Shown here in pieces: positions 49,601-61,034 of a stretch of DNA of 64,000 nucleotides. Location: assembly GCA_033675265.1 (NCBI GenBank), contig JAUJYZ010000132.1, positions 274,001 through 338,000 of the forward strand, given 5' to 3'. Below the pieces are notes generated by a model that saw only the letters and a list, made by a program, of their open reading frames with translations, made no database searches and was not told the origin of the DNA. The translations under genes and the position numbers were made by a program. Position 1 is the first letter of the stretch. Each line of letters begins with the position of its first letter. This DNA is from Actinostola sp. cb2023 (taxonomy: Eukaryota > Cnidaria > Anthozoa > Actiniaria > Actinostolidae).

Positions 49601-52424
49601 GCCCCTTTAAATATACACATTTGCTGCGGGCGCGTCCCGCAGGATGTACACAGGGATCCCAACATTATACATTTCTATGCACATGGAAACCCAACGTATC
49701 GCACGCGCGCTCTACCACAGGAAACCCATCAAAAAAAGACGCGCGCATGCAAATACATTTTTTCATAATTATAAAAGCCTCAGAAACAATGGTTGGGCTG
49801 CCTGTGGTTCTTGTGCATATTTCGTGCGTTCTATTTATTATATTTTTTGTCAAAGAACGTACGAAATATGCACAAGAACGCGCGAAATATGCATGGGACC
49901 GTATTTTGGGTAGTTACTTCAAACTGGCTTTCCAATCAATCATGCAGAATTGTGTGTTGAAAATTAACCAATTGGCGTGCGAGAAATTCTATAGTTTTGG
50001 CTAGCGCGCTCGTACAGAGATTTCCAACACGGAGGCGCATTGACGGAGCGACTATTCGGAGCGGCATTCATAGTTTAGTTTAGTTTCAATGAACTTACAT
50101 TTCCACAGATGTTGAACTTGTAGTTGTTGTAACATCCTTCGGAAAAATTACAATAGTAAAGTGTGAGAAGATGTTTCAAGAAACAGGAAAAGAAACGAGA
50201 AAAAAGTATCAAATGAACTTGGTTGTGTGTTCTGTCGCAAATTGTGATAATACATTGTCGCAAATAGTAATAATTGCGGCAAAGCCCTAACAGTAGACTT
50301 TATGGTAAAGGGGACAGGCATACAACAACTCCATCACCAACCATGCACACATATAGCAAATGCAACAAGTTAACGGCACCAGTATACCGCACGACTTTCA
50401 TAATTCAGCTTTTTCAGATCGAGGAAATGAGGCCCTTTTACGCGTAACGATCAACGCAAAAAAATAAAAAATAAAAAATAGAGAGTTTTAGTAAGTATCA
50501 CTGGAAGCCTGGGTGGCCTCGTTTTGGTGCACTTTCGAAACTTCAAATGCTCATATCTCAGTTGTCAAGGATTTATTACTTTTATTACAACCTCACACAC
50601 ATTATCGAAATCATCAAGCTAAGTCAGGAGCCCATTACTAGGAGCCTTCCTCTCCTATAATAGGTTTGTGTGACATCAAATGCACAAATTGGGCTAAAAA
50701 TAGAACACTCATTAAAAATTCTGCGCGATTATCCAATCATGTCGCGTCTTACACAATAGGAATTTGACGTCAGATTCAACACTGCGAGCTTTGCTTTCAA
50801 TGTCGGTCGAAAGCGTACCGTGTAGTTCCAGTGATTCTAATAAAAGAATCAGAATCTAGTGAAATTTCAGATCAGTTTCGTCGTTTGCCGACTTCAGTAC
50901 TTCATCAAGCGAGGAAGAACAATGATTGAAAACATTAAAAACAAAATAAAAAAGCAACTCCAGGTATTATTATTTATATCAAAACTTCAAGTGCGAGAAC
51001 TTCTAAAAACAAAGCTCTAGTTAAAAAGGCCAGTTCAAAACCCGGCCAAAAAAACGAACATCTTCTGCTCTTTCTGAGAAGGAATTCAACGATCTGGTAT
51101 CATGGATAATCTCTTACGAAGAACATAATTAAACTTGTGCAGGACTAGCAGTGCTAACCAAGCTAATGAATATTCCAAACCGCCGGTGTGTTTTGCTAAT
51201 TAGCAATTGTTATCTGAAACGCAGCAAAATGAATCACGAGGAGCTTCTTTTTCTGTGGCCTGGATGAATTTTATCGCATTTTTATTCATCAGCTGATCTT
51301 GGAGTGCCGGCTTTCTTGCCTTCTTTGAACTGAAGACGCCTTTGGCGAATGAACTTCGCATACACTCAGTGATATTAAACCCTCTTGTTTTAGTGTTCTT
51401 TGCCGCTCTTTAAGGCACGGTTCGTCGGTTGAAAGCTTCAGTTGTTTTTCGACTATCTTTCGGCGAAGAAGTTCTTTAGCAAAGTGCACATTTGTGTGGT
51501 TTAATTGTTATGTTGGCGCCGCTATACTATCCAACTTTTGCTTCATCAGAGTCGAAATCATTGGAGAACGCTTCATTCTTACGAAGACTAAATCATGAAT
51601 CAAAAACCAACAAAAGAAAGTTGATAAAACAAGAATAAACATATGAAGCGATCGATAGATATAAGAACGTAGAAGAATTTCGCGACAACGTGAGTCGCCA
51701 AACTAAAAGTCTCCACTAAGCGCTCTGGCAGTATGTCAGTTTATTGATACATGTGATTCATTCATTGTACACAGTTGTCTCGTTCTTGTGCAAGGGAAAA
51801 ATAGACTTGGACTTTTAATATCAATATTTTGGATCAAGTCCTCGCGTCTTCCGTTTAGCGGCCATTTTATTTTTCAATTTGAAATTCTTCGGAAATTTGC
51901 ATATCTAAAAATAGCCCAATTTGTGCGTTTGATGTCACATGAACCTATTACTAGAGGAAGGCTCCTAGTAATGGGCTCCTGGCTAAGTCTATAATGACAA
52001 ATACTTTTCACTCCCAAAACATTATATTTTCAACTTTTATGCAAATTAGCAGCAGCCAGAAAGTCGTGTATATTACTTACCTTTGCGTCCTTCACCTTTG
52101 TATTCTGGTAGCGGGTCGTTTTCTTCTGTAACACAAACGCGTTTTCATTTATTAATGGTAATAAATTATTAGAATATATTTTATATTGTATGAATTTATA
52201 TGTAGTTTGAGGGCCACAAGTTTATTAGTGTGTTCACACTATTATGTGCTACCCTCTTGAAATAAAGGTTTTAATTTATTAATGGTAATAAAATCTATCT
52301 TGTTTTACTTTCCATCCAACTTACCGTTTTCCGCCAAGATCTTATCCAGCAGTGAATCTGCGCTGACTTGGCACAAAAGAACAGCACCGATCATAAAAAC
52401 AACCAATAGACGAAGAGAAGCCAT
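43637..52424 (-). CDS. ShKT-like six-cysteine secreted peptide 2, 8.8-kb gene
   Basis: Predicted 91-residue precursor on the minus strand from exons 52325-52424, 52081-52125, 50099-50136 and 43637-43729; lengths 100, 45, 38 and 93, the same as gene 3, with phases 1, 1, 0. All splice sites are GT-AG. Signal peptide MASLRLLVVFMIGAVLLCQ is followed by an acidic propeptide, then cysteines at 50, 59, 68, 84, 88 and 91, the last being the final residue. Secretion and a ShKT-like fold are inferred from the cysteine pattern; the target is unknown. Intron 2 holds a 1.36-kb foldback transposon. Intron 3 is about 6.4 kb and holds nested inverted repeats, a MITE and a LINE fragment. Exons are intact, so I call a gene rather than a pseudogene, but whether the long intron is spliced needs transcripts. 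Confidence 0.75.
44050..44184. mobile_element. hairpin element in intron 3 of ShKT-like gene 2
   Basis: Arms TTATTAGTCGGCTAAGCATC and its complement (44152-44184), with an inner TGGCGAGCC/GGCGAGCCA pair. Confidence 0.75.
45279..45919. mobile_element. TA-flanked MITE, GGCCCTGTTTACAAGGAGG ends, AACCCTAG-rich
   Basis: Ends GGCCCTGTTTACAAGGAGGG and reverse complement, flanked by TA. Sub-terminal blocks are many GGGTAACCCTAG/CTAGGGTTACCC words in both orientations. Non-coding, 641 bases. Confidence 0.85.
46310..47794 (+). pseudogene. C-terminal part of LINE reverse transcriptase (zf-RVT end)
   Basis: About 494 residues are open from after the TGA at 46307 to the stop at 47792; the first ATG is 46433. 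LGI-type segment GIHFSQNEEFCKTNNIERVF and WRMRRLTLFGKVQVIRSLAI match the conserved region after the palm domain in L1/Tx1 clade enzymes. Near the end CSFCTNELETVQHLFVEC gives the C-x2-C-x8-H-x4-C zinc-binding motif of the zf-RVT domain. The endonuclease domain and the catalytic YxDD region are absent, so the copy cannot be autonomous. Confidence 0.82.
46310..48020 (+). mobile_element. 5'-truncated L1/Tx1-like LINE with A-rich tail
   Basis: Contains the 3' part of a reverse-transcriptase ORF, a short 3'UTR and an A-rich (TAAAAAAA)-type tail at about 47978-48020. The frame upstream of 46310 is closed by TGA, which fits 5' truncation or decay. It lies in intron 3 of ShKT-like gene 2, opposite to the gene. 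Confidence 0.8.
50625..51981. mobile_element. foldback transposon, CAGGAGCCC termini, 7-bp TSD
   Basis: Ends CAGGAGCCCATTACTAGGAG and its reverse complement, flanked by GCTAAGT on both sides (50618-50624, 51982-51988). Arms share GGGCTAAAAATAG. The interior has no convincing transposase. Lies in intron 2 of ShKT-like gene 2. Confidence 0.87.
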
Positions 52425-52497
52425 TTTGATGCTGAGAACTGGTTGTAGGCTTGGTGGATGGTTTATCAACTGTACTATAACACTCGTTAATCGCTGT

Positions 52498-52507
52498 CAT
52501 TTATATA
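52498..52507 (-). promoter_or_regulatory. TATA box of ShKT-like gene 2
   Basis: TATATAAATG on the minus strand, about 80 bases before the ATG, within the same upstream block as the other two copies. Confidence 0.65.
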
Positions 52508-52794
52508 CAGTGTGAGGATGACACAGATGGCTACATCTACGTGTTGCTGCGGGGGCATCAGCTTCCCCGAAAATTGTTGAGGTATAGGGTCTCTGAAATA
52601 GCATTTTCTGCCTTCTGAGAATACTTTCCAGCAAGTTTAAACTGACAGAAAATTGATTTTGTGGCCGAATCGTAGGTCGTTTAAGGCCGCTGCAGACATG
52701 TAAATCATCAGTACCGATTATGTGTACACAATGATGTATGTTTTGTAGCTATTCAAACGAGATCTAGTGTTCAACTTCATACCAAAGGCAAAAC

Positions 52795-53010
52795 CATGGA
52801 TATGTTACTTGCACGTCAGTAGCGTTGCATAGTGGATTCCTCGCTGCAGCGAATTTTTTTATTGTTTGTTTTCGTATAAGAACATTTTTATACTCACGAA
52901 AATGATTATTAAACGTTAAGTTATTTTTATTAGTATATATATGAAGTCTGTGTTCTCAAAACGGGTCTTGACCCATTTTCTAATGACAGTTCTTATATGC
53001 TATTCAGGAT
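52795..53010 (+). mobile_element. tRNA-headed SINE, copy 2
   Basis: GATTCCTCGCTGCAGCGA, then TATACTCACGAAAATGAT and ATATGAAGTCTGTGTTCTCA as in the copy at 40605. The 3' end has TTTTCTAATGACAGTTCTTA. Partly deleted in the body. Confidence 0.65.
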
Positions 53011-53055
53011 GTAAAGGTTATGAAAAAAAAAACCAGCCAAATTATTGGGAAGCCC

Positions 53056-53891
53056 CAAGAGAAAATGAGGGACAGAGAGTGCATCTTGGGGGTCAAGCTG
53101 GGATATGTGAATCGTAGTTGGGCTATTTTTAGCCTGCGGACGTAAAAGAAAACTTACTTCCGTTTCGGTTTGAGTGTCAACGTGGTCATATCTTTTGACT
53201 GTTTTGTCGATGAAACCAATTCAAAAATGAAGGAAAATGGTTTTTATTAAGCAGATACTTCGAAAAGGAAAGAGATATACTCAGATTAAAGTGACTCGCT
53301 GGGAGAAAATTCGAATTGAAAGACGACGGTTGTAATTTAATTCAATTTATTTGACAGATATCTGTCAGTTTATTTATGTAATCTCTCGTAGCACACAACA
53401 GACGTTCGTAAAGGACTATAAATTGCAGAGTTTTGAAGAAATTCCCATCGTTTTCGAAATAAATACAGTTTATTTTTAACGTTCGCCCTCCTCTGTTTGC
53501 CGCCTGAGCTTCTTTGAAATGGCTGTTGAAGTTCGGAGGGTTGTTGCTCGTTCGAAATATGTCATAAATGAGGTCAATTAGAGCCGTCGTCGTTCGCTTT
53601 CAGTATCGGGCTCAAATTCATCGAAAGAATTCCAATTTTCTCCCAGCGAGTCACTTTAATCTGAGTATATCTCTTTCCTTTTCGAAGTATCTGCTTAATA
53701 AAAACCATTTTCCTTCATTTTTGAATTGGTTTCATCGACAAAACAGTCAAAAGATATGACCACGTTGACACTCAAACCGAAACGGAAGTAAGTTTTCTTT
53801 TACGTCCGCATGCTAAAAATAGCCCAACTACGATTCACATATCCCAAGGCCATGACTGGCAGATTCACTCTCTGTCCCTCATTTTCTCTTG
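53056..53891. mobile_element. foldback transposon, CAAGAGAAAATGAGGG termini, 7-bp TSD
   Basis: Ends CAAGAGAAAATGAGGGACAG and reverse complement. TSD GAAGCCC on both sides. TIRs of about 240 bases include TTTTAGCCTGCGGACGTAAA and TTTTTGAATTGGTTTCATCG. Non-coding, 836 bases. Confidence 0.87.
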
Positions 53892-53929
53892 GAAGCCCGA
53901 ATGAGCGTCCCCCTCCCCTCCCCTCCCCC

Positions 53930-55910
53930 CAACAATAATAGAACCACGAGAATATAGGCATAAAATCAACATTTTATTTAGAAATTGTCATTGATTGAGC
54001 ACTGAGCAACATAACGTGGTAATGATCCACTTCCATGAATGTACAAAGCCTTCGCCTTATCAATTCTTGTTACTGTTCTAGTTTTCGTTAATAAAGTTCT
54101 GTTATATCGACACAGATTTTGGTATTTTCCAAAAAAATTAATAAGCGCCGCTCCCTAATAAGCGCCCCCCTCGACTCCCAAAAAATCTAATAAGCGCCTG
54201 GAATTCGAATCATTACGGACCTGGTTTGGCCCTAAATATTCAGTAAACAAACAAAGACGAGCTGGTCGTTTCAGATGACAACGGGAAAAGCAGTGAACGT
54301 CAGAATTGAAGCGATTGTGGTTTTAATTAATTCAACATTTAATTTAATTGACTTTTGTATTTTTAATTTTTCTTGGACATTTTTTCAGGTACACACTTGC
54401 TTACGGCGTACAGGTGGCTACGCCTCTGGCTTGGAAAAACAACCCACCGTTTCATTTCCTAACCTCAACTGTCATACACTCCACAGCTTTGGATTATTTG
54501 TGGTCGCATATGATTTCAATCTGCTGATTTAATTATTAAGTGATGGCATTAATTGAGTGGTTATGAAATTTAATTACCATCTTTATACCTTAGATTCTGG
54601 GGACGCAGCCATATTTGTCTGCATGTCACGTGATCATTCCACCTGCTGCAGTACGTCACGCCGAACCACGTGATTTCTGTACTGTTGGGAAACGATCCGA
54701 TCAGTTCTAACTGCTTTTACCCATCTAAATATAAGAATCAATTCAGTAATACACCCGCCTAGTCGACATATACACAATATGGTACTACATACAGTACGCT
54801 AATACAGCCTCCTTCTTGATTTTAGTGTGTGGCTTATCTGCCGATAATAATATTATACTCAATCTAATGTAGGTTTGAAGGTTGTATAATTCATGACAGA
54901 CAATGTTGTATCCTAAACCTGAAGTTTTTTTGAAAACCACCAAGCTTTCGGGCTAAGCGCACATCATACTTGTTCGTAATTTTCCACAGATATCTATAAC
55001 GTAACAATTAGTGAGAATTAAAAAAAGCATTCATTAGCTAACTCATTATGGGCGTGGTTGTGGTCTTCTTTATTAAATGAATGATACACAAGGAAATAGA
55101 ATAAATCAGTAGTACAAGGAAACCCTTAATATAGTAGTTTATATGTTCATAGCTACAGCCAGCAGAGTGCGTGTAAATACTTACTAAAATCCGTGCACCG
55201 CCATATATACTTATGACTGAGTGCGAGGGCTGGACACCAAGAGCCACACATTTCCCTGTCCAGCCGAGCAGTAACTCAGTCATTAAGCATTTTATAATAT
55301 GACTAGTTCACTTTGGGAACTTAGTTAGTGTAATAAAAATATAAAAACAAATTGAGTCACTTACTGGAACATTAAATTGCAACACGCTACGTTTATTAGG
55401 TATAGATTAGGTGTAAATTAGGTGAGTTTTGTCGAAAGTCTATAAAATCACGGCTCAGTACATTGAATGACGAATTCATTTTAGTCAAATCATGAAATCA
55501 GTTGCATGGTTTTCAAAGGATTTGCAATAACCGGGGTCTGATCCGTAACCGTCCGCGCGCCTTATGTAATTAACACTAGAGCGCAAATAATAGTATTATT
55601 TATTGATTTCTATATTTATTGTTTAGTTATTTAGTACTAATTATTGTAATATATTACATCGATTTAGTATTTGTGAATAGAAAAAGACAGCAATTACATA
55701 TGGTTAAACTCGATGAGCTAACTTTGATGATTTAACCGTGATTCATTTAGCAACTGCTGATCAAACATGCTGGAAAACGCGGTGTAAACTGTGAAAGAAA
55801 ACGTGTTATAAATATTAACGTTGGCTCGTTGTACTACCACGTTGAACCGGCTTGTGGTGCATAGCGATACTCGAGACTCTACAGATGTAGTCATCTGTGC
55901 TATCCTCACA
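53930..55910. other. no gene seen
   Basis: Contains AATAAGCGCC repeats around 54138-54200, likely a mobile-element relic, and otherwise unremarkable AT-rich sequence. The frame at 54275-54532 has no recognisable features. Confidence 0.45.
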
Positions 55911-55913
55911 CTG

Positions 55914-55923
55914 TATATAAATA
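55914..55923 (+). promoter_or_regulatory. TATA box of ShKT-like gene 3
   Basis: TATATAAATA, 81 bases before the ATG, the same distance as in gene 1. The whole 5' flank from about 55900 to the ATG is nearly identical to that of gene 1. Confidence 0.72.
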
Positions 55924-55994
55924 CAGCGATTACGAGTGTTATACTACAGTTGATAAACCATCCACCAAGCCTACAACCAGTTCTCAGCATCAAA

Positions 55995-57128
55995 ATGGCT
56001 TCTCTTCGTCTATTGGTTGTTTTTATGATCGGTGCTGTTCTTTTGTGCCAAGTCAGCGCAGATTCACTGCTGGATGAGATCTTGGCACATTACCGTAAGT
56101 TGGATGGAAAGTAAAACAAGATAGATTTTATTACCATTAATAAATGAAAACGCGTTTGTGTTACAGAAGAAAACGACCCGCTACCAGAATACAAAGGTGA
56201 AGGAAGCAAAGGTAAGTTATATACCTCACGTGATCCACATCTGAGTTATCTTTGATACATGTACTTGTTCATATGGTTTCTTTCTCACACTTATACGTAC
56301 TATTACAATTATTTTCCCCAAAAGAATGTCACAACAGCTATAAGTCCAATATCTGTGGAATCGTAAGTATTATAGAAACTATATATAGACCCTATGCAAA
56401 AATGGCCGCTGCTAATTAGCATAATAGTTGTACATTTATGTTTAAAGTATCAAAATGGTTCACAATGATAACAAATGCTCCAAGAAAGTTAGTCTGTGAG
56501 TTTGAAGTTGAAATATTAATTATCTGCGAAGTTATGAGTACTTTATAGTGTGAAAAAACATGAAAACGAGGCTCTAAAGGCCTCGGTTGATAAAACATGA
56601 CAAAACTCTCTGTTTTTGATCCGTAATAACTTTTTGAATATTAGGTCTATAACAACCCAACTTTCCAATTTTGTGTATTTTGAAGTACTCTTTCCGATGG
56701 ATTAAGCAATTTGTACTGTAAAGGTTTTAGTTTGTCTATTTTAAAGGCACGGAATTATGCATAGGGTCTATTAGGCCTCGGCTGTTCATAGAGTATCGTG
56801 CACTAAATCAATAGAAGTTGATGCTGTTATACAATACATTTATACACTGGATAAGGATCAGAGTTATTCAATGAATAGCGCAATTCACTTTTTAATCTTT
56901 GGACAACTGCTGGATCACATGCATAGCTGAGTAACCAGCCGTTTTGTTTCCATGCAAGACTGTGCAAGATTGATAACTAACTTTTTGAAATTCAATTCAA
57001 TGCAAATTTCTAATTCTGACTTATTTGTGCTACAGATCATTACACTTGAACATTGCCGTGCTGGCAGGTCTTCAAGAATGGGAAGGTTTGCTGTCAAGTA
57101 CTGTAAATATCTGTGCAGCATTTGCTAA
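55995..57128 (+). CDS. ShKT-like six-cysteine secreted peptide 3
   Basis: Predicted 91-residue precursor from exons 55995-56094, 56167-56211, 56325-56362 and 57036-57128; phases 1, 1, 0; all introns GT-AG. Signal peptide MASLRLLVVFMIGAVLLCQ, acidic propeptide, then cysteines at 50, 59, 68, 84, 88 and 91 (spacing 8, 8, 15, 3, 2), ending at the stop. It is closest to gene 2 in the last exon and shares its upstream block with genes 1 and 2. The compact introns contrast with the transposon-filled ones of its paralogues. ShKT-like membership is inferred from the C-x3-C-x2-C end. Whether it is a venom component or another secreted peptide cannot be decided from sequence. Confidence 0.8.
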
Positions 57129-57174
57129 GGTACGCTGCGAGTTACTGTCATGACAACCGAGTCACTAAGAGGGT

Positions 57175-58037
57175 AACAGTGTCACTGTCACTGTAACTGT
57201 CACGGTACCTGTCACTGTCACTGTCACTGTCACTGTCACTGTCACTGTCACTGTCACTGTCACTGTCACTGTCACTGTCACTGTCACTGTCACTGTCACT
57301 GTCACTGTCACTGTCACTGTCACTGTCACTGTCACTGTCACTGTCACTGTCACTGTCACTGTCACTGTCACTGTCACTGTCACTGTCACTGTCACTGTCA
57401 CTGTCACTGTCACTGTCACTGTCACTGTCACTGTCACTGTCACTGTCACTGTCACTGTCACTGTCACTGTCACTGTCACTGTCACTGTCACTGTCACTGT
57501 CACTGTCACTGTCACTGTCACTGTCACTGTCACTGTCACTGTCACTGTCACTGTCACTGTCACTGTCACTGTCACTGTCACTGTCACTGTCACTGTCACT
57601 GTCACTGTCACTCACTTTCACTGTCACTGTCACTGTCACTGTCACTGTCACTGTCACTGTCACTGTCACTGTCACTGTCACTGTCACTGTCACTGTCACT
57701 GTCACTGTCACTGTCACTGTCACTGTCACTGTCACTGTCACTGTCACTGTCACTGTCACTGTCACTGTCACTGTCACTGTCACTGTCACTGTCACTGTCA
57801 CTGTCACTGTCACTGTCACTGTCACTGTCACTGTCACTGTCACTGTCACTGTCACTGTGTCACTGTCACTGTCACTGTCACTGTCACTGTCACTGTCACT
57901 GTCACTGTCACTGTCACTGTCACTGTCACTGTCACTGTCACTGTCACTGTCACTGTCACTGTCACTGTAACTGTCACTGTCACTGTAACTGTCACTGTCA
58001 CGGTAACTGTCATTGTCACGGTACCTGTCACTGTAAT
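57175..58037. repeat. (CACTGT)n hexamer satellite, block 1
   Basis: About 140 copies of CACTGT/TCACTG with few changes, starting about 45 bases after the last exon of ShKT-like gene 3. Long Thr-Val or Ser-Asp open frames on the minus strand are artefacts. Confidence 0.95.
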
Positions 58038-58085
58038 GTGAGCATCTCCCTATGTAACACGCGCAATATAAATATTAAATTATTA

Positions 58086-58465
58086 TTACCTGTCACTGTC
58101 ACGGTAACTGTCATTGTCACGGTACCTGTCACTGTCACTGTAACTGTCACTGTCACTGTCACGGTAACTGTCACTGTCACTGTCACTGTCACTGTCACTG
58201 TCACTGTCACTGTAACTGTCACTGTCACTGTCACACTGTCACTGTCACTGTCACACTGTCACTGTCACTGTCACTGTCACTGTCACTGTCACACTGTGTC
58301 ACTGTCACACTGTCACTGTCACTGTAACTGTCACTGTCACTGTCACTGTCACTGTCACTGTCACTGTCACTGTCACGGTACCTGTCACTGTAACTGTCAC
58401 TGTCACGGTAACTGTCACTGTCACGGTACCTGTCACTGTCACTGTAACTGTCACTCTCACGGTAG
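58086..58465. repeat. (CACTGT)n hexamer satellite, block 2
   Basis: About 60 further copies, more mutated, with CACGGTAACTGT and CACGGTACCTGT variants. Separated from block 1 by about 48 unique bases. Confidence 0.93.
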
Positions 58466-58489
58466 CTCACTATCAGTTCTGTCAGTAAT

Positions 58490-59270
58490 TGTATTTTCGT
58501 TATATCAGTTCTGTCAGTAATTGTATTTTCGTTTTTCAGTTGAAGGTGACTGGTCGACACGCCTTTCACAGAAGATCACAACTGTCATCAGTAACGCAAC
58601 CAAAACCTAATCTGATCTAATCTGAGTTTCTAGATGTATTTGAAGTAAACATTAAATGTTTGTAAAATATTTGTAATTTGCAGTCAGGATTCATAATATT
58701 AACTAACGTCTATAATTTGTAAAGTTTAATAAGTCAGAGACAAATCCTAAAATAATAATAGTTCTCAATTATTGTGCTCCTAGCAACAAATTGACCCAAA
58801 AATGAAAACCAACACCAAACTGTATATTGACCTGTATACAGCTGTATCTTCAAAAAATAGTCAAACTTCGAGCTGAAAACAACATCCTAGGTGATTTTGA
58901 TACCACAATAATGAATTGAGGTCTGTTTTCTTAAAGACTCCTTTTGTAATAACAGTTATAATATTCATTAATAATTCATTAGGCAGCTGTCCAATCTGTG
59001 CTCAGCATTCTGGTCACGTGGCTACCTTGTAACTCCCATACAAGTATGATACAGAATAGTAATAAAGCTTATTAGTTTTCTGTATCAGATACAGAATACT
59101 AATAAGCTCTATAAGTATTCTGTATCGATCAATGCATTATCGGAAAGGAACAATACATTTTCCTAAAAACTAATTAAGAAAAATACTCGTTAACTAGATT
59201 TTGTTCCGCAGTTTCTTTAATGTAACTCCCTTCCTCTATTGGAGCGAGCTTAGCACCTTTACAGTTTTAA
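58490..59270. other. no gene seen; SINE 3' fragment
   Basis: A 27-base segment (TCAGTTCTGTCAGTAATTGTATTTTCG) is duplicated in tandem around 58473-58531. A fragment of the SINE 3' end (TTTTGTAATAACAGTT) lies at about 58944. A CTGTATCAGATACAGAATAC palindrome is near 59080. No coding exon is supported. Confidence 0.5.
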
Positions 59271-59280
59271 CTTACTTACT

Positions 59281-61034
59281 AATGATACAGACTGGAAGCA
59301 GTGAGCTGGTGCTCAAAAGCGTCACAAAATGATTTTTTTTTGAAAAAAATACAAAATATGCAATTTCGTCATGTAAAATTGTAGACTGTAACGAAGAACA
59401 TCTGTCGATATGTTTGTTATTGTTATTAAAATAACATCCATTATTCTGGCCATCAATGGAATAATCCGCATGTGGCCTGGTAACGAGTCTAAACACATCT
59501 TATTCTATTTGTGAAAAAATGCTATAAATTTTAGCATGATCATAAAATATTAGTGTTAAATACGAGAATTAAGGTAATTCCCTTGTTTTGCATTGCGCAC
59601 GCTGTATTGCGCACGATTCTGAAGCTCGCGCGAGCTTGCGCACTGGAGACCATTGGAAATCGTTAAATATTTCAAGTGTAACTGACGTTTTTTTTCAAAA
59701 TAAATTGAAAACGAGAATGGTGGCCCCCATTTTTTTGAGTTCTTTAATAATCGGTGCTGCGTATTATATATCGAAATATGAAGGAACGTTTATTGGATAA
59801 ATTTTCAAACATTTAGATGAGAATAGTTAAAGCGTACGATTTCTGGACGCACATACTTCGTTAATATTTCAACAATCATAGTCATTCAATTACTTTGATT
59901 GATTTTGTAGAACCAAAACTTAATATAGGTAATCTATGTTATAAGGTTTCTTTGGACCGAGAAAAAAGGTTTTTCATTACAACTTCCGGTTGCTACCACA
60001 TTTGGCTATACACCTATAAATTGATATATTTGAAGAGCATCTAGCGCGAATTCGAGAATGGTGACCCCCTCTTTTTATTGCAGTTTTTAAAGTCCATTAC
60101 ATAATTAATGTCCATGCAAAGTTTCAGAACAAAGTTATGGCAAAACTTATTTTAAGGAATTATAAAGAGCCGAAAAGGTTTTGCGTGACTACGTGTTGTA
60201 TCATGCAAATCATTGGCCTTTGTGTCGACAAAAAATTCAGGAAACTTCCTAGGGGAACAGAAAAATAAAATTAACCAGTGTAAGATATTTTTTTACCGCC
60301 ATACTATTATAGCTGAATGGACAACTTGCTCCCAATGATCTGTTGAAATCCTGATTGAAGTACTGGCATTAAAGCGCGAAATTTGAAAGACAAATGATGT
60401 TTTGATTGTATTTGTTTGTCTGTCGACAGATGCATTCAGTCAACTTTGATGTTATATAATTGAAGTATAAGTCCGATTTTAAACAGAGGACGCCAAATTG
60501 TTAATAAATTAATGGACTTTATATTCTTCTGTATAGTTTCTGATTTTCTATCTGGATTTCATTTTTTTTTTCCGTCAAAACATATAGTTATGTAGAAAAT
60601 CGGAACAAAAGGGGACACCTAATCTTTCATTGAAAACTTCCGCAATAATCTACAAACCAAAACGTCTTTAAGGAATTGACACTAAATATGTTTTTCTCTC
60701 ATATCTCTACTTATTCTAGCAGCAGCACGTTTTTTATTCGACACTATTATAAAGACGAAAATCAGTGAGACAGCCGTGTACAGCTCTATATATGTGACGG
60801 GGGACATGCTAATTTTATACAGTCCTTCCTAATTGCATATCCAGATTTCACTCTAAATACAGTTTTATAGTTTTGTTTTTGCTTACTAAGCGATAATTTT
60901 ATCATTTCTTGTCAAAATTGTGCTGAAATAATTGTCATTTCTCTACCCGATTACAGTAAGATCATCATGACAATTCAAACGTTCCACATAAGTTGACTTT
61001 GAGCACCAGCTCACTGCTCCCAGTCACAATCATT
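59281..61034. mobile_element. TIR element with GCAGTGAGCTGGTGCTCAAA ends
   Basis: Segment AATGATACAGACTGGAAGCA followed by GTGAGCTGGTGCTCAAA at 59281 is repeated inverted at about 60998-61034 with a few mismatches. The 1.7-kb interior has no long open frame. Confidence 0.55.

Larger units (their letters stand above)
44265..50030. mobile_element. long inverted repeats enclosing about 5 kb
   Basis: The left arm (44265-44615) and right arm (49608-50030) are inverted copies at high identity, including ACTACCCAAAATACGGTCCC, CAGGCAGCCCAACCATTGTT and GCGGGACGCGCCCGCAG. The right arm has a small extra palindrome (49815-49880). A third partial inverted copy is at 48437-48767. The enclosed DNA holds a TA-flanked MITE and a LINE fragment. 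It may be one composite element or nested copies of one TIR family. Confidence 0.6.

Noticed and set aside
57148..57855. Thr-Val and Ser-Asp repeat proteins on the minus strand
   Set aside because: Translation of a hexamer satellite; every frame is open.
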